Positions 34,801 to 44,866 of a DNA stretch of 64,000 nucleotides are shown piece by piece. Every line of letters starts with the position of its first letter. Positions within the stretch are counted from its first letter, which is position 1. The translations under genes were made by a program, and so were the position numbers. The DNA comes from Achatina immaculata (taxonomy: Eukaryota > Mollusca > Gastropoda > Stylommatophora > Achatinidae), in the NCBI GenBank assembly GCA_009760885.1, contig CM019692.1, positions 48,894,930 to 48,958,929 of the forward strand. The letters are read 5' to 3'. Below the pieces are notes generated by a model. The model did not search any database. It was not told the DNA's origin and was given only the letters and a program-made list of their open reading frames with translations.

Positions 34801-36265
34801 GCCTTTTGCCTATATATTGGCTGTTTTTGACAAATCAACACTAGTCCTCTCAAGTCAAATTTATGCGGTGCACCTATTTCACAGAAACAAACCAGACATC
34901 AATTCCTCATAAAGGGATATTTCGAGAAGGAATAGATTTGCAAAAGTATCCCGTACCTCGCCATTGGTTTCCACAGCCCCGCTGTCAGACTCGGTTAAGG
35001 ATCGCATGGCGTCTTCCACAGCCTCTTTCATTTTCTCGTTATTCTCGCTGGGGCTGTCCACGGCGGCCTCCGCTCTGGCTGCGAGCTCTTCGCTAACAGG
35101 CATCACCTTATGAACTATGACCTCTGACCCCTGGTCCCTTTCTCCCGGAGGTTCGGCGGCCGGCAGGATATTGCTGAGGTCTGACTTCTTGGCAACGACA
35201 CGGGCTTTGTTTTGTTGGTTGCCGAAAACTATCTCTTCCTGGGCTCGTTTTGCTGGAAAAACAACAAATAAATGAGAGAGGGGGGAGAGGGACAGAGGGA
35301 AAGAGAGAGAGGAGGGAGAGAGAGGGGAGGGAGAGGGAGAGAGGGAAAGAGAGAGGAAAGAGAGAGAGGGGAGGGAGAAGGAGAGAGGGAGAGAGAGGAG
35401 GGAGATGGAAAGAGGGAGAGAGAGAGAGGAAAGGGAGAGAGGGGAGGGAGAGGGTAAGAGAGAGAGGATAGAGGGAAAGAGAGAGAGAGAGAGGGAGAGA
35501 GGGGAGTGAGAGAGTTAAAAGATCAGATATTCCAGCTGTTTTCTTTGGATAAGGTTTGACGTTTCATCTCCAGACTTGTTGACTGAAGTAAGAAAGCAAA
35601 CGAAAAGATGGAAAAGAAAAAAAAAAGAGATTGATTTGAGTATAAATAGGGACGATAAGCGAAAGAAAGTCGGGAGAAAAAGGAGGCAGCATAAACAAGA
35701 AAGAAGAAACGTGAAGCAATTTAATCTCTATTGATCAAAATGGAGAGATCTGGGGGACTCGCCACCAGATCTTTTTCCTATCTTGACTTTCCATGTCGCT
35801 GTTTGGGTTTCTTGCTATATTTCCAAAGTCATACAAGGACGGGCGCTAAAACTGGAGGAAGGAGGACGGGTGAAAGAGTGTGGGACATGTTGATGCCAGT
35901 GAGGGAGTCTGATGAGGCAAGGCCTTGCAGTGAGGTCAAGAGGAGAGAAATATGTAGTGCATATATTAAAGGAAAGAAAGAAGTTAAGAAATAAGAACGA
36001 CTGAAGGAGGAGAATTTAGAGAAGACCGTCTTGGAATGGTATATGGTGGGGGAAAAGAAAGAGAGGAAGACCAAGGTAAAGATGGCTGCAAGATATCGTT
36101 GATGATCTGCTAATGGATGCATCAGCAGCAGGCCATCTTGCTTACAATCGAGGGGAGAGCTGTTATGGAGGCAAAGTTCCGAAAGGGACATGCGAATGAC
36201 TGACTGACTGGCTGACTGACTGAAAGAAGAGAGGACATAGAGAGAAGAGGAGGCGAATCGCTACC

Positions 36266-36306
<41 letters not shown>

Positions 36307-37079
36307 AATAGACGAAGGCAGAAGAAATATGACAATTTCACGACTGGATGAGTTTCAGGGTTGTGTAAAGTCGGGGCTGGTAGTGTGAGGAATGGAAGGT
36401 GAGGACTGTGGTACGGATGCATGAAGGAAGGAAAATAAAAGGACGGGTTGAAAGACGACACAGTTTAGATCCTGATAAAGAGATAACAAGGATGAGGTCA
36501 GCTGATTGTAGATGGATGAATGTATGGAGCTTGTGATTGAGGAGATCAATGAGGAAAAAAAATGATGACATTACAGACTATACATGGCATTCAAACAATT
36601 ACTGACAACAGCAGAGCTTTTTTTCACAATAACAACATTACAGAGAATTTTACAGTAACACCATTGTAGCATGCTACAATATGAATATTACAGCATCAAA
36701 TAATAATAACATTACAGAATTTTACAATAGCAACATTACAACATTCTACACTAACGCTATAACATTTTACAATAGCAAGATTGCAACATTTTACAGTAAC
36801 AACCTTACATCACTTTGCAATAACAACAGTACAGCATTTTACAATAACATTACAGCACTTTGCAATAACGATATTACAGCACCTTAAAATCAAGAAGATA
36901 ACGAGGAAGAAGAAGAAGAAGAAGAAGTGATGTAGACGTTGAGACACAGCATCATATTGGCGATAAGCATGAAAAAAAAGCAGTTGCGAAACAGACTTTA
37001 TTATAAGACATTTCGTGAGAAGAGGAAAATTGGAACTCAATGTGGCAACTGGAAAAATTGAGGGAAGAAGAGATAGAGG

Positions 37080-37131
<52 letters not shown>

Positions 37132-40100
37132 ATTGGATAGGCTGTCAGTGTGGCTAGGAAGAAAGTCACCGGCGGATCTCATAATCAAGTCTAAAGGACA
37201 GGGAATTGTGAGAGACATGATCGCCTACGCCATGCGGCATGACACTTAGATTAGATATGAAACACAGAAAGAAAACATTAAAAAAAACTTTCGCAATAAA
37301 CAGTCACGTTTTCTTTACAGACGTAAACACGGCGAGACATTCTAGCAAGGAAATTAATCCTTTAATTAAAGATAAAAAATTAATGTTTAATATTTATAGA
37401 TTTTCCGTTATATTTTCTGTAGACATGATTGCTTGAAATGATGAGAAAATGCTTTAGTTGATTACGATCTCTCTTGTAAATGGAATCAGTTTACACTCTT
37501 CAAAAACATGGACATGATTTCTTCATTTTCCCAGATTGTTATTTAATCAAAATAACATAATGCACCACTTCAATTTATTTTCGCATTTTTTTGCAGATCG
37601 TTTTATTTTCTGTTATTTGTTCCTCTTTTACTCTCTTATCTCTTTCTCTCTCGACGCTTGGGAGACTGACGTGTCGTGTTGTCTTTCAATTTTCTTTTCT
37701 TTTTTACCTGTCTGATTCCTATTTTTAATATCGTCTTTTTCTTTTGTCACGTGATGTGATTCTTGGTTTGTTTTTTAGCTTCCAAGTCATCATCAGTCAA
37801 TCATTTGCATGTCCCTTGTGGAACTTTGCCTCTTTAACAGCTCTCCTGTAGGTCTCTCAGTTGTGAGCAGAATGCATCCATCTGCAGATCATCAACGATG
37901 TCTTGCAGCCATCTTCGCCTTGGTCTTCCTCTCTTTCTTTCTCCCATTATGTACCCTTCCAGGATGGATTTCTCTAAATTATCATGTGTCCAAAATAGTT
38001 AAAGTTCTCTCTGTTTAATCCTCTTTACTAGCCAGCTTTCTTCAATATTAAATTCTTGTAGTATGGATATATTTGTTGTTTTTTTGTGTCTATGATATTT
38101 GAAGAACTCTTCTGTAGCATTTACATTCAGAGGCACTTATGTGTTTCTCAGCTGTTTTGTTAAGTGTTCAGGTCTCACAGGCATATGTTGACATGATAAA
38201 GATGCATGCCCTTAAAATCTTATTTTGTAGTTCTGTCTGCTCCTCTCCATAGATTCTTTAGTTGTTTTACTTTCTGAAGAGCGATAGATGTCCTCCTTTT
38301 AATTTCCCACATTGTACAAGGTATCTCCATTATTAGTTAGTAATGATCCAAGATATTCAAAACTCTCCACTTCTTCCAATTTTTCATCACTGATAAATAT
38401 TTCAGCTGTCTTATTTGTGTTGTTAGTTGTCATCGATTTAGTTTTCTTCGATTTAAGATAAAGGTTTTGCTCTTCACTATTCTTACGGACTGACATAATT
38501 AGTTTTCTTGGATGTTGTCTAAAAAGTGTGTTAGCGATCATTAGCTCATTTTCCATTCAAAACTCCACTAGACTGTCACCTGCCTCAGTTCTATATCCTA
38601 TACTAAATTTTCCCAAAACATATACTTCGTCTTCTGATCTTTCTTGGCCAATCTTTGCATTAAAATAGCCATTATTAGTCCAATATCATTTTTTCGTACC
38701 TGGTCTATCGTCGTTTGCAATATGTTATAGAAGTCTTCTACTTCCTCTTCTTCTGCTGCAGATGTAGGTGCATATATCTGGATAATTGTTATATTTCCAG
38801 GAGTGCCCTTAAGTCTGATAGTGAGGATTCTGTCACTTACTGGATTGTAACCTAGTCATGCTTTTGATGTTAATTTGTCGAAGTAAAAAGCCACTTCATT
38901 CTTTTAGGAAATCATGCTTTTGAGATATATATTCTTATCTGAATATCATTTTTTTTATTTGTCACGCTCCTTCGAATGAATCCATACATATATGTCTTCC
39001 ATTCTAGGTCTTTCATTCTTTCTGTCTTTCATTTGTCTTTAGTTTTCCTGTAACCGATTTGGACAATTAGTGACACGTAGCTGACATGCTAGTTGCGGAG
39101 TTTGGCGTTTCTGGCGGCCCACTCTAAAGGTCAAACTGTAAGCTTTCCACTATGTAGAGCGTGTGTGTAGCTAAGTCAGTCGGGGCTCTGGGCTGTTGTG
39201 TCATTCGTCCACGTTTTTGTTCGGTGATATTTTCTGTGTTTGGACGTTGTTTGTGAATACAAGAAGTTAGTTAACTAAGTACAGTTTTGTGCTGTGAGTA
39301 TGTGGCGTCATTTTAATGGCGACGATCCCACTTCTCAGCCGATTCATTAGGTGTTATTTTTTGTGTTATATGTTTAGAAGCTAGTCAAGTGTTATTTTTT
39401 GTGTTATATGTTTAGAAGCTAGTCAAGTGTTATTTTTTGTGCTATATGTTTAGATGCTAGTCTAGTGTTATTTTTTTGTGTTATATGTTTAGATGCTAAT
39501 CAAGTGTTATTTTTTGTGTTATATGTTTAGATGCTAGTTAAGTGTTATTTTTTATGTTATATGTTTAGATGTTTGTCAAGTGTTATTTTTTATGTTATAT
39601 GTTTAGATGTTTGTCAAGTGTTATTTTTGTGTTATATGTTTAAATACTAGTCAAATGTTATTTTTGTGTTATATGTTTAGTTGTTAATCGAGTGTTATTT
39701 TTGTGTTATATGTTTAGATGTTAGTTAAGTGTTATTTTTGTGTTATATGTTTATATGCTAGTCGAGTGTTATTTTTTATGTTATATGTTTAGATGCTAGT
39801 CAAGTGTTATTTTTTTGTGTTATATTTTTAGATGCTTGCCGAGTGTTATTTTTTGTGTTATATGTTTAGATGTTATTCAAGTGTTATTTTTGTGTTATAT
39901 GTTTAGATGTTGGTCAAGTGTTTTGAGGCAACGAAAAATCATATTTTTGATGTGTTATAAGAGTTAAGATTAAGTTTGTCACTGACAAGTAATCACTTTA
40001 GGTAGCAATCAATTTTTCGTGACATAGGTTCCTTATTTGCATGTGTAAAGTGCGTGAATCCTGTATGCTTTGTTTTGTGACCGGGGACAAACATTTCTGT

Positions 40101-40772
40101 AGGTTGTTTACAGGGTCAAATTGTTTTGAATTACTTTTATGTCAGTTTGATTTTTTTGTGAGATGAATAAACTGTGGAAAAAAGGTAGACTCTATTTTTC
40201 TGTTGTAATGGTACAAGGACTAAATAATTTTGTGTATAAATGTTTGACGTCCTTGGATTTATGGGGCATGATTTTGGTCCCTCGTAAAATTTTGTTTCTT
40301 CTCCTTCTGCGTTCGAGGTTGTTGGCCACATCAGATCCTGATCCCTGTCGACGTGGCAGTGCTCGCAGTCCTCTCCAGATCCTGACAGGAGCCCCAAAGC
40401 TTTTCCCCAAGCTTGGTGTCCTCTGGCCATGTCTCTCGTCCCAGGTCTTTCGTCTCTTCATCACGAAATTCCTGGATGAAGGCTGGACGTCCAGGACCAA
40501 GCAAAGAAACTGTGTATCGTGTTAGAGAAGTTTACTAGCTAAGCTCCCCCACCTTTATCTCGGAATTTCACATGCCATTTCTTGATACTGTTTAAAACAG
40601 GTGCTGCCTCCTAGAATTCCCTCGAAATCGTTGCTACACAGTCGCAACGGATGAGGATCTTGCTTATTCCAAGACACAAAACGACTGCTCAGGTTTACTC
40701 AAAGCCATATTTGCTACTGCTGCCTCCTAGCGGAAAACCACGGGAGCTCTATTAAAAAAAACTTGAAGGGTT

Positions 40773-40810
<38 letters not shown>

Positions 40811-40894
40811 TCTTGGCGTAAGAACAATCAAGATTTCTTACGCATTTTATTTGTTGCGAAATTTTGAAATGTTTAACGAAATTATGAATAACCA

Positions 40895-40955
<61 letters not shown>

Positions 40956-42094
40956 GTCAGTACGTTCCAGCACTAATGTACAAGCCAATCAACCAATCAA
41001 GTGCTTGTGGAGTAGGTGATCATTTCTCTCCACAATTCCCTGTATTTAGACTTGATTATGAGATCCACCGGTGACCTTCTTCATAGCCACACTGACAGCC
41101 CATCCAGTAACTCCTCTCTCTGTCTTCCTCTGTATCTCTCTCTCCCCCAACTCCCCTCAATTTTTCCAGTTCCCACAGTGTGTTCCAATTTTCCTCTTCT
41201 CAGAAAATGTCCTACAAATCTCGCTTGTCTGCCTCTGATCTTTGCTGTAATTTGCCTTTTAACTCCAGCCTCTCTTAAGATTTCTTCATTGGTTTTCTTG
41301 GCAGTCCATGGTACCTTCAACATCTTTCTTATGAACCACATTTCCATGGCCTCCATTTCTCGCTGTACTCTCTTATTCATGGACCATGCTTCACATCCAC
41401 AAAACAAAACTGACTCGATGTAACATTTAAGTACTCTGAATCTTGTTTCCTTTGATATGTACAAGCCAGAACTGCTTATTCCTGCTTTGGTAAAACTAAA
41501 AGTTGCTTAATCTAGCCGAGGACTGAGGGTCGAACTTTTACTGGGAAAACTCAGTCGACCGAGTCCCTGCCCTACCTTTTCGGTGGTACTCCTTGTAACA
41601 GGCCTAGCCTGGCTAACTGAGCAGGGATCATCATAGTCCCCCATGCTGGTGGAGTCTGCTGAAGAAGTATTGCACATAGCCTGCTCTTTAGCTCAAGTCA
41701 GGCGACTGAAAGAATAGCCACCGTAACCCGCGCCCAAGCCGACACTACGCTGTGACGCAACATCTTCAGTGCATGGGCAGCAGAGACAACAGCTAGTAGC
41801 ACCAGAGGGGGGTGGCTGGGGGTGGGGGGCAGAAGAAGAAGAAGATGCAACCAGAGGTTTTATTGAACACATTTATCCCTTAAATCTACTCCTGGGTTTT
41901 GAATGAACTATATCCCTCATTTGTTTATGTATTTATTGGTTGTTGAATCAATATTTATCTGTTAATATTTTCACCTGCTTCTTATTTTTAACTGGAAGCA
42001 TATATCTCTTATTATTCTTTCTGTTTTCTGTTTGAACCAGTATGTAAGTGTGTTTACTGCTTATTTCCACTATGTTGCCGTTCAAAAAGCAGAA

Positions 42095-42125
<31 letters not shown>

Positions 42126-43194
42126 AACAAACAAACAAACGGACAGGACAGACAAATAACCAAACAAACAAGCAAGCAAACAGAAGCTCATCATAAATAC
42201 GTTGTTAGGTTTGTTGTGATTTATTTTACTTCTTTGTTTTTCGTTGTTTCACTTTTCTCTCTCTCTGTCTCTCTTCTTTTTTCTTCTCCTTGTTTTTTTC
42301 CCTTTACTTTCACTAAAATTTGCTAAATTTAATTTCCACTTTTCTCTTTGCTCTGTCATTATAAATATTTGTCCGCTCTTATCACCCTCTCCTCATTTTT
42401 GAGGAAAGCGCATCTCTTCTAACTCTTTCCCTCTTAACCAGTGTTTCCCAGCGTGGGAGATGGACATACGTCCCACGGGCAGGAGCGGGGGAAGTTTAAT
42501 TTTTTTTCTTTTTTTTTTTGTGGGGGGTGGGGGAAGCAATCAGAATATACGAGTATTTATGGCCGAGTGGTTAGGCGCTCGGTTTCCTAATCCGGTGGAC
42601 CCGAGTTCAAGTCCTGGCAGTTGGGGATATTTTTCTGGTACCATCACACCAAAAAGTCCTCGGGCTCAACCCAGCCTCTATAAATGGAAAGGTAAACGCA
42701 GCCAGGCGTGACACAGACAGCATCACACTTTTACGTTGTCGAGGATCTTAAAAATACAGGCCTAACACTTTATCCCCAGAATGCCTTAATGGCAATTTTA
42801 CATTTACCTTGGTTGACTGTTGTAACTCTTATGCTTTTTTTGTGGGTGTGGGGGGGGGGGAGGGTTTGGGTGGTTGATTTTGGGGTGAGGGTGCATAAAA
42901 ATCTTTGAGGCCTTGAATTGAGGCACGATCCAAAGAGGCTGGGAAACATTTCTGCAACTTGATCAGCACTGCCTGCCTATTTACAGCACAGATAAAATCA
43001 AACATACCCACTCTATTAACCACACACTCGCAGCTTCAAATTAGCACACAAAAACATTTCCAGTTGTTACCTCTGTCAACTGCTTCTCCTGCTTGCTCAA
43101 CGCCAACCAGTTTTTCTTGACTGGACACTGGAGCACCTGTTGCCATGGCGACAGCCAAAGCACCAATCAACAAAATATGAAGTCTTGGCTGCAT
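30470..43194 (-). CDS. Granin-like neuroendocrine prohormone, four coding exons (gene level)
   Basis: Join 43194-43071, 35252-34957, 32932-32590 and 31212-30470 on the minus strand: 1506 nt, 501 residues plus TAA. All three introns (about 7.8, 2.0 and 1.4 kb) are GT-AG and the split codons match: G+CA gives Ala42, a phase-0 junction follows Glu140, and T+GG gives Trp255. Residues 1-20 form a signal peptide. The body is acidic with Glu runs at about 359-363 and 426-435. Dibasic sites lie at 43-44, 63-64, 270-271, 277-278, 288-289, 291-292, 417-418, 436-437, 457-458 and 493-494. No Cys pair or zinc motif is seen. Established: granins and other neuropeptide precursors combine a signal peptide, acidity and dibasic sites, and are cut by prohormone convertases in dense-core vesicles. 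Inference: this is a secreted regulated-pathway prohormone. I cannot name the family; a secreted acidic matrix protein is the main alternative. Confidence 0.85.
31768..31816. repeat. (CAA)n microsatellite
   Basis: About 16 CAA units inside prohormone intron 3. Confidence 0.95.
32210..32515 (+). mobile_element. Non-LTR 3' end with Cys/His motif and GAA tail
   Basis: Encodes ISHTDKCTCGSGVQTPGHIL then QECP (a C-x-C...H...C knuckle as in the element at 2 kb), RIWRGLRALPCRQGSG and LERRGRRR, and ends in (GAA)n near 32500. The same 3' end lies inverted at 40283-40500. Only the C-terminus is present. Confidence 0.75.
32590..32932 (-). CDS. Prohormone coding exon 3 (acidic region)
   Basis: Acceptor CTACAG ends at 32933 and the exon starts in phase 0 with Asp141. 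Residues 141-254 are highly acidic (Glu/Asp-rich, almost no hydrophobic clusters), typical of a granin spacer. The exon ends with one T of the Trp255 codon before a strong donor, GTAAGT, at 32589. The C-terminal part (YENRMRNYLMSLKD) leads into the aromatic segment encoded by exon 4. Confidence 0.82.
33223..33520. repeat. Dispersed family G copy with TTC tract
   Basis: Starts with (TTC)n-ATCTTGATG, then CATCATATCGGCTTGGGGAG, GCAGACCCCACCG..., CACCGTTAGCTAGACTAGGC and ACAGGGTCTT. If the TTC run is the complement of a GAA tail, the element is inserted on the minus strand. Confidence 0.65.
34010..34760 (-). mobile_element. Retroelement family B, fragment
   Basis: The minus strand reads MSVRKNSEEQNLYLTAKKTK, SMITDKTNKAAEINITEEKL and FEYLGSLLTNN, the RT region after the catalytic block, plus the family B 3' end near 34010-34200. 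It lies in prohormone intron 2 in the same orientation as the gene. Confidence 0.72.
34957..35252 (-). CDS. Prohormone coding exon 2
   Basis: Acceptor TTTTTCCAG ends at 35253, and the exon opens with CA, completing Ala42, then Lys-Arg. It encodes residues 42-140. A Lys-Arg site lies at 43-44 just after the signal peptide and a Lys-Lys at 63-64. An Ala/Glu-rich helical-looking stretch (VSEELAARAEAAV) follows, then an acidic Ser/Glu region. The donor GTACGG follows Glu140 exactly at a codon boundary. Confidence 0.82.
35265..35520. repeat. Purine-rich GA/GGGA tract
   Basis: Long run of GAGAG, GGGAGAG and GAAAGAG words on the plus strand, just upstream (in gene sense) of the exon 2 acceptor, so it is polypyrimidine in the transcript. 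Frames through it are artefacts. Confidence 0.95.
35985..36200 (+). mobile_element. Retroelement family B, inverted 3' fragment
   Basis: Plus-strand copy of the family B end (TTAGAGAAGACCGTCTTGGAATG, GAAGACCAAGGTAAAGATGG, GCATCAGCAGC...) ending with a (GACT)n-like tail near 36200. Confidence 0.65.
36271..36303. repeat. (GA)n microsatellite
   Basis: About 16 GA units. Confidence 0.95.
36610..36890. repeat. Degenerate array of about 20-bp units
   Basis: Words such as AACAACATTACAGCATTTTACAAT recur about 13 times with variable spacing. The plus-strand frame NNNNITEFYNSNIT is an artefact of this array. Confidence 0.75.
36965..37248 (+). mobile_element. Retroelement family E, 3' fragment with GA insertion
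   Basis: Encodes SVWLGRKSPADLIIKSKGQG and ends MIAYAMRHDT, stop near 37246. A (GA)n run at 37085-37129 lies within it. The minus-strand copy at 41016-41465 has the same end. Related in protein sequence to family C. Confidence 0.72.
37790..38990 (-). mobile_element. Retroelement family B, longest fragment
   Basis: The minus strand carries MSVRKNSEEQNLYLKSKKTK, FEYLGSLLTNNGD and the family B 3' end (near 37800-38000). Upstream sequence to about 38990 continues the RT 5' of these blocks but is heavily decayed; no FADD motif is readable. Confidence 0.68.
39351..39920. repeat. About 38-bp AT-rich minisatellite, about 15 units
   Basis: Unit GTGTTATTTTTTGTGTTATA plus TGTTTAGATGCTAGTCAA with T-run length changes and base variants. 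It lies in prohormone intron 1. Confidence 0.92.
40283..40500 (-). mobile_element. Non-LTR 3' end with GAA-type tail, sister of 32210-32515
   Basis: The minus strand reads RTPSLGKSFGAPVRIWRGLR then ALPRRQGSGSDVANNLERRR, ending in a GGAGAAGAAAC tail near 40285. Only the last part of the protein is left. Confidence 0.7.
40897..40952. repeat. (TA)n microsatellite
   Basis: About 28 TA units. A (CT)n run lies about 90 bp before it (40782-40813). Confidence 0.97.
41016..41465 (-). mobile_element. Retroelement family E, 3' fragment
   Basis: The minus strand reads KETRFRVLKCYIESVLFCGC, MWFIRKMLKVPWTAKKTNEE and ARFVGHFLRRGKLEHTV, then SVWL and the RHDT-like end. This is the standard C-terminal block order of RTE-like non-LTR elements. 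5'-truncated. Confidence 0.78.
41483..41846. repeat. Dispersed family G copy with GAA tail
   Basis: Reverse complement of the other G copies (GGCCTAGCCTGGCTAACTGA, CATGCTGGTGGAGTCTGCTG) followed by a G-rich spacer and (GAA)n-GATG at about 41830-41846. This copy is oriented with the GAA tail on the plus strand, so plus is the likely insertion strand. Confidence 0.65.
42095..42180. repeat. (CAGA)n-(CAAA)n microsatellite
   Basis: About six CAGA then five CAAA units with related imperfect repeats to about 42180. Confidence 0.9.
42439..42951. mobile_element. hAT-like MITE hosting a nested SINE
   Basis: Starts CAGTGTTTCCCAGCGTGGG and ends near GGCTGGGAAACATTT, an imperfect inverted repeat with the common hAT sequence CAGTGTTTCCCA. 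The core is T- and G-rich. A tRNA-derived SINE lies inside at about 42552-42810. No clear 8-bp target duplication. Confidence 0.6.
42552..42810 (+). mobile_element. tRNA-derived SINE, best copy
   Basis: The 5' head holds an A-box-like TGGCCGAGTGG and a B-box-like GAGTTCAAGTCC (about 42558-42613), as in Leu/Ser-type tRNA genes, but with no proper cloverleaf. The body contains ACACCAAAAAGTCC, CCCAGCCTCTA.AAATGG, GCAGCCAGGCGTGAC and ACAGGCCTAACAC. Copies: 60929-61209 and 58918-59108 (minus), and diverged ones at 48199-48412 (minus) and 30255-30440 (plus). Confidence 0.8.
43071..43194 (-). CDS. Prohormone coding exon 1 (signal peptide)
   Basis: The ATG at 43194 opens MQPRLHILLIGALAVAMATG, a short basic n-region, a hydrophobic core and small residues suited to signal peptidase before APVSSQ. 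The exon ends after a single G of codon 42, followed by the donor GTAACA at 43070. The frame stays open upstream through a microsatellite, but an acceptor (TTTTCAG) ending at 43233 shows that the upstream part is intron. The ATG is the only Met before the hydrophobic core. Confidence 0.85.
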
Positions 43195-43232
43195 TTTAAA
43201 CAATTTTCCCCTCGAGGTCACTTCCTTGGTAA
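43195..43232 (-). other. Prohormone 5' UTR segment upstream of the start codon
   Basis: A 38-nt leader lies between a predicted acceptor (pyrimidine-rich TTTTCAG, AG at 43234-43233) and the ATG. This implies at least one non-coding first exon further upstream, at higher coordinates, which I did not find. The promoter is therefore not placed. Confidence 0.55.
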
Positions 43233-43329
43233 CTGAAAATAAATATTTCCGGTCTGTCAGCCATTTTCTGGAAGGTGTGTGTTTATAGCTATCAAGTATT
43301 GATTTTTTTCGTGGAAATTTGTTATCTAA

Positions 43330-43592
43330 TGCTACAGAAAAAAAAGGACAGACAGACAAACACACAGGGAGGCAGGCAGTCAAACAGACAGCCAGATACA
43401 CACACACATATATATAAACAGAGAGACAGATAGATAACAGAAAGGCAGATAGGCAGATGGATAAACAGAGAGGCAAAACACAGACAAAAAGAGAGACAAA
43501 CACACAGCTAGAAAGATAGACGGACGGACAGACAGACAGACAGACAAGACAAGAAAGACAGACAAGGCAGACAGACAGACAGACAGACAGAC

Positions 43593-43635
<43 letters not shown>

Positions 43636-43636
43636 C
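43330..43636. repeat. (CAGA)n/(TAGA)n-rich tract
   Basis: CAGACAGA and TAGATAGA blocks, with CACACA near 43398. Minus-strand frames (SIYLSIYLS) that run into prohormone exon 1 are microsatellite sequence and belong to the upstream intron. Confidence 0.95.
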
Positions 43637-43691
43637 ATCGTTGTAAGTCATAACGAAGAATACATACGAATATAAAAAAAAGCACAAGGAA

Positions 43692-44050
43692 CATCATCAT
43701 CATCATCATCATCATGTGCCGTGCCGACTGGCGTTGGCTATTATGCTTCTCCAGAGTACACGATCCTTCATGCAGGCCATCAGCTCAGTTGGTGATCTCC
43801 TCTCACACCATCCCGTCAGACTGTCCAGTATCATTTCTCTTGGTCTTCCTCTTGATCTTCTTCCTTCTATTTTTCCTGTTGTTATAATATTTTCAATGCC
43901 CCCTCTTCTCATTGCATGTCCTATGAAAGTACATTGTCTCTCTCTCTTATCTTTTTGACAAGGTTTTTTTGTCTCTCCAGCTCTTCTCCTACATTCTTCA
44001 TTAGTTATTTTTGCTGTCCAGGGGACTCGCAACATTCTTCTAATAAACCA
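43692..44050 (-). mobile_element. Retroelement family C, 3' fragment with (GAT)n tail
   Basis: The minus strand reads FIRRMLRVPWTAKITNEECR, CTFIGHAMRRGGIENIITTG, KIEGRRSRGRPREMILDSL and ends ANASRHGT at 43712, then a (GAT)n tail. Two more copies lie at 50728-51005 and 54330-54955. 5'-truncated RTE-like end. Confidence 0.82.
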
Positions 44051-44690
44051 CAAGGAACATACATAACTCATAAAGGCAAATAATGATTGCTTTAACTGAA
44101 CACATGATTCCAGATAATCGAAAGTACGTGTTATGGAAATAACAATATGAATAACGTCCACCAGGCCTTATAACTTGATTTTAAAGACCTTGAATTTTCT
44201 TTAAGAACCACGGGAATAATAAACGTCCCACAGAAGAAGAAAAGTTTCTGTTAAAAAAATGAAGTCGCATACATAAGCGTGCACCAGCACACGCACATAT
44301 TTTACATAACTTTAAACTGGGTAAACGAGTAACGAAAATTTTGGGGGGTCAGTACGCTGAAGCACAGAAACTAGAAAGAAAGGAAGAATGGAAGGAAAGA
44401 AGGAAGGAGGGAGGGAAGAATGAAGGGAATGTTGAAGAAAAATACTGAAAATGCAGAAAACAGAAGTATGAAAGACAAGAACAGTAAAAATAAGAAGGTA
44501 GGAAACTGAATGTGTAAGACAAGCACTTCGATAACGAAACAAGAAAGAAAATCAACAGTAAGGAAACAGTAAAATGAAGGCCGTTTATGGAAGACACGAA
44601 TAAGAGCAAAAGAGATGAGACCAGACGAACACATTATGAAGCACTGTGTAAGGCAACAGAAACGAGCGAGAGAGAGAATGAATGAATGAA
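44051..44690. other. Unassigned stretch with A/G-rich repeats
   Basis: GAAGGAAAG-type imperfect purine repeats at about 44370-44430, otherwise nothing recognisable. Confidence 0.45.
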
Positions 44691-44695
44691 TGAAT

Positions 44696-44746
44696 GAATA
44701 ATCTTTATTTTTCAAGGGTAAAGAATTGGGCACGCAGGCCCGTCTT

Positions 44747-44809
<63 letters not shown>

Positions 44810-44866
44810 ATCTTTATTTTTCAAGGGTAAAGAGAGAGAGAGAGAGAGATTGAGAGAGAGAGAGAA
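44696..44866 (-). repeat. Terminal module H (minus) with (AATG)n and (GA)n
   Basis: (AATG)n, then AATCTTTATTTTTCAAGGGT, AAAGAATTGGGCACGCAGGC and CCGTCTTACAAGAG, the reverse complement of module H, followed by (GA)n. Part of the module (AATCTTTATTTTTCAAGGGT) recurs at 44808-44828. Confidence 0.72.

Larger units (their letters stand above)
32933..34956 (-). other. Prohormone intron 2 with retroelement debris
   Basis: GT at 34956-34955 (GTACGG) and AG at 32934-32933. It holds a family G copy (33223-33520) and a family B fragment (34010-34760). The rest is AT-rich, including TTAAT/AGCTTT short repeats near 33770-33830. Confidence 0.75.
35253..43070 (-). other. Prohormone intron 1, about 7.8 kb
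   Basis: GT at 43070-43069 and AG at 35254-35253. The intron holds purine-rich DNA, families B, C-like E and G, a minisatellite of 38 bp, a retroelement 3' end and a SINE nested in a hAT-like MITE. No further exon of the prohormone is needed, because the phases of exons 1 and 2 match. Confidence 0.75.

Noticed and set aside
35250..35471. An Arg/Glu-rich protein (RERERGGR)
   Set aside because: It is the GA-rich tract next to the prohormone exon 2 acceptor.
42558..42625. A functional tRNA-Leu or tRNA-Ser gene
   Set aside because: Boxes A and B are present but the stems do not close and the same sequence recurs with a SINE body, so it is a tRNA-derived SINE head.
43236..43638. N-terminal extension of the prohormone through a (CTAT)-like repeat
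   Set aside because: An acceptor at 43233 and the microsatellite composition show this is intron; a signal peptide starts at 43194.
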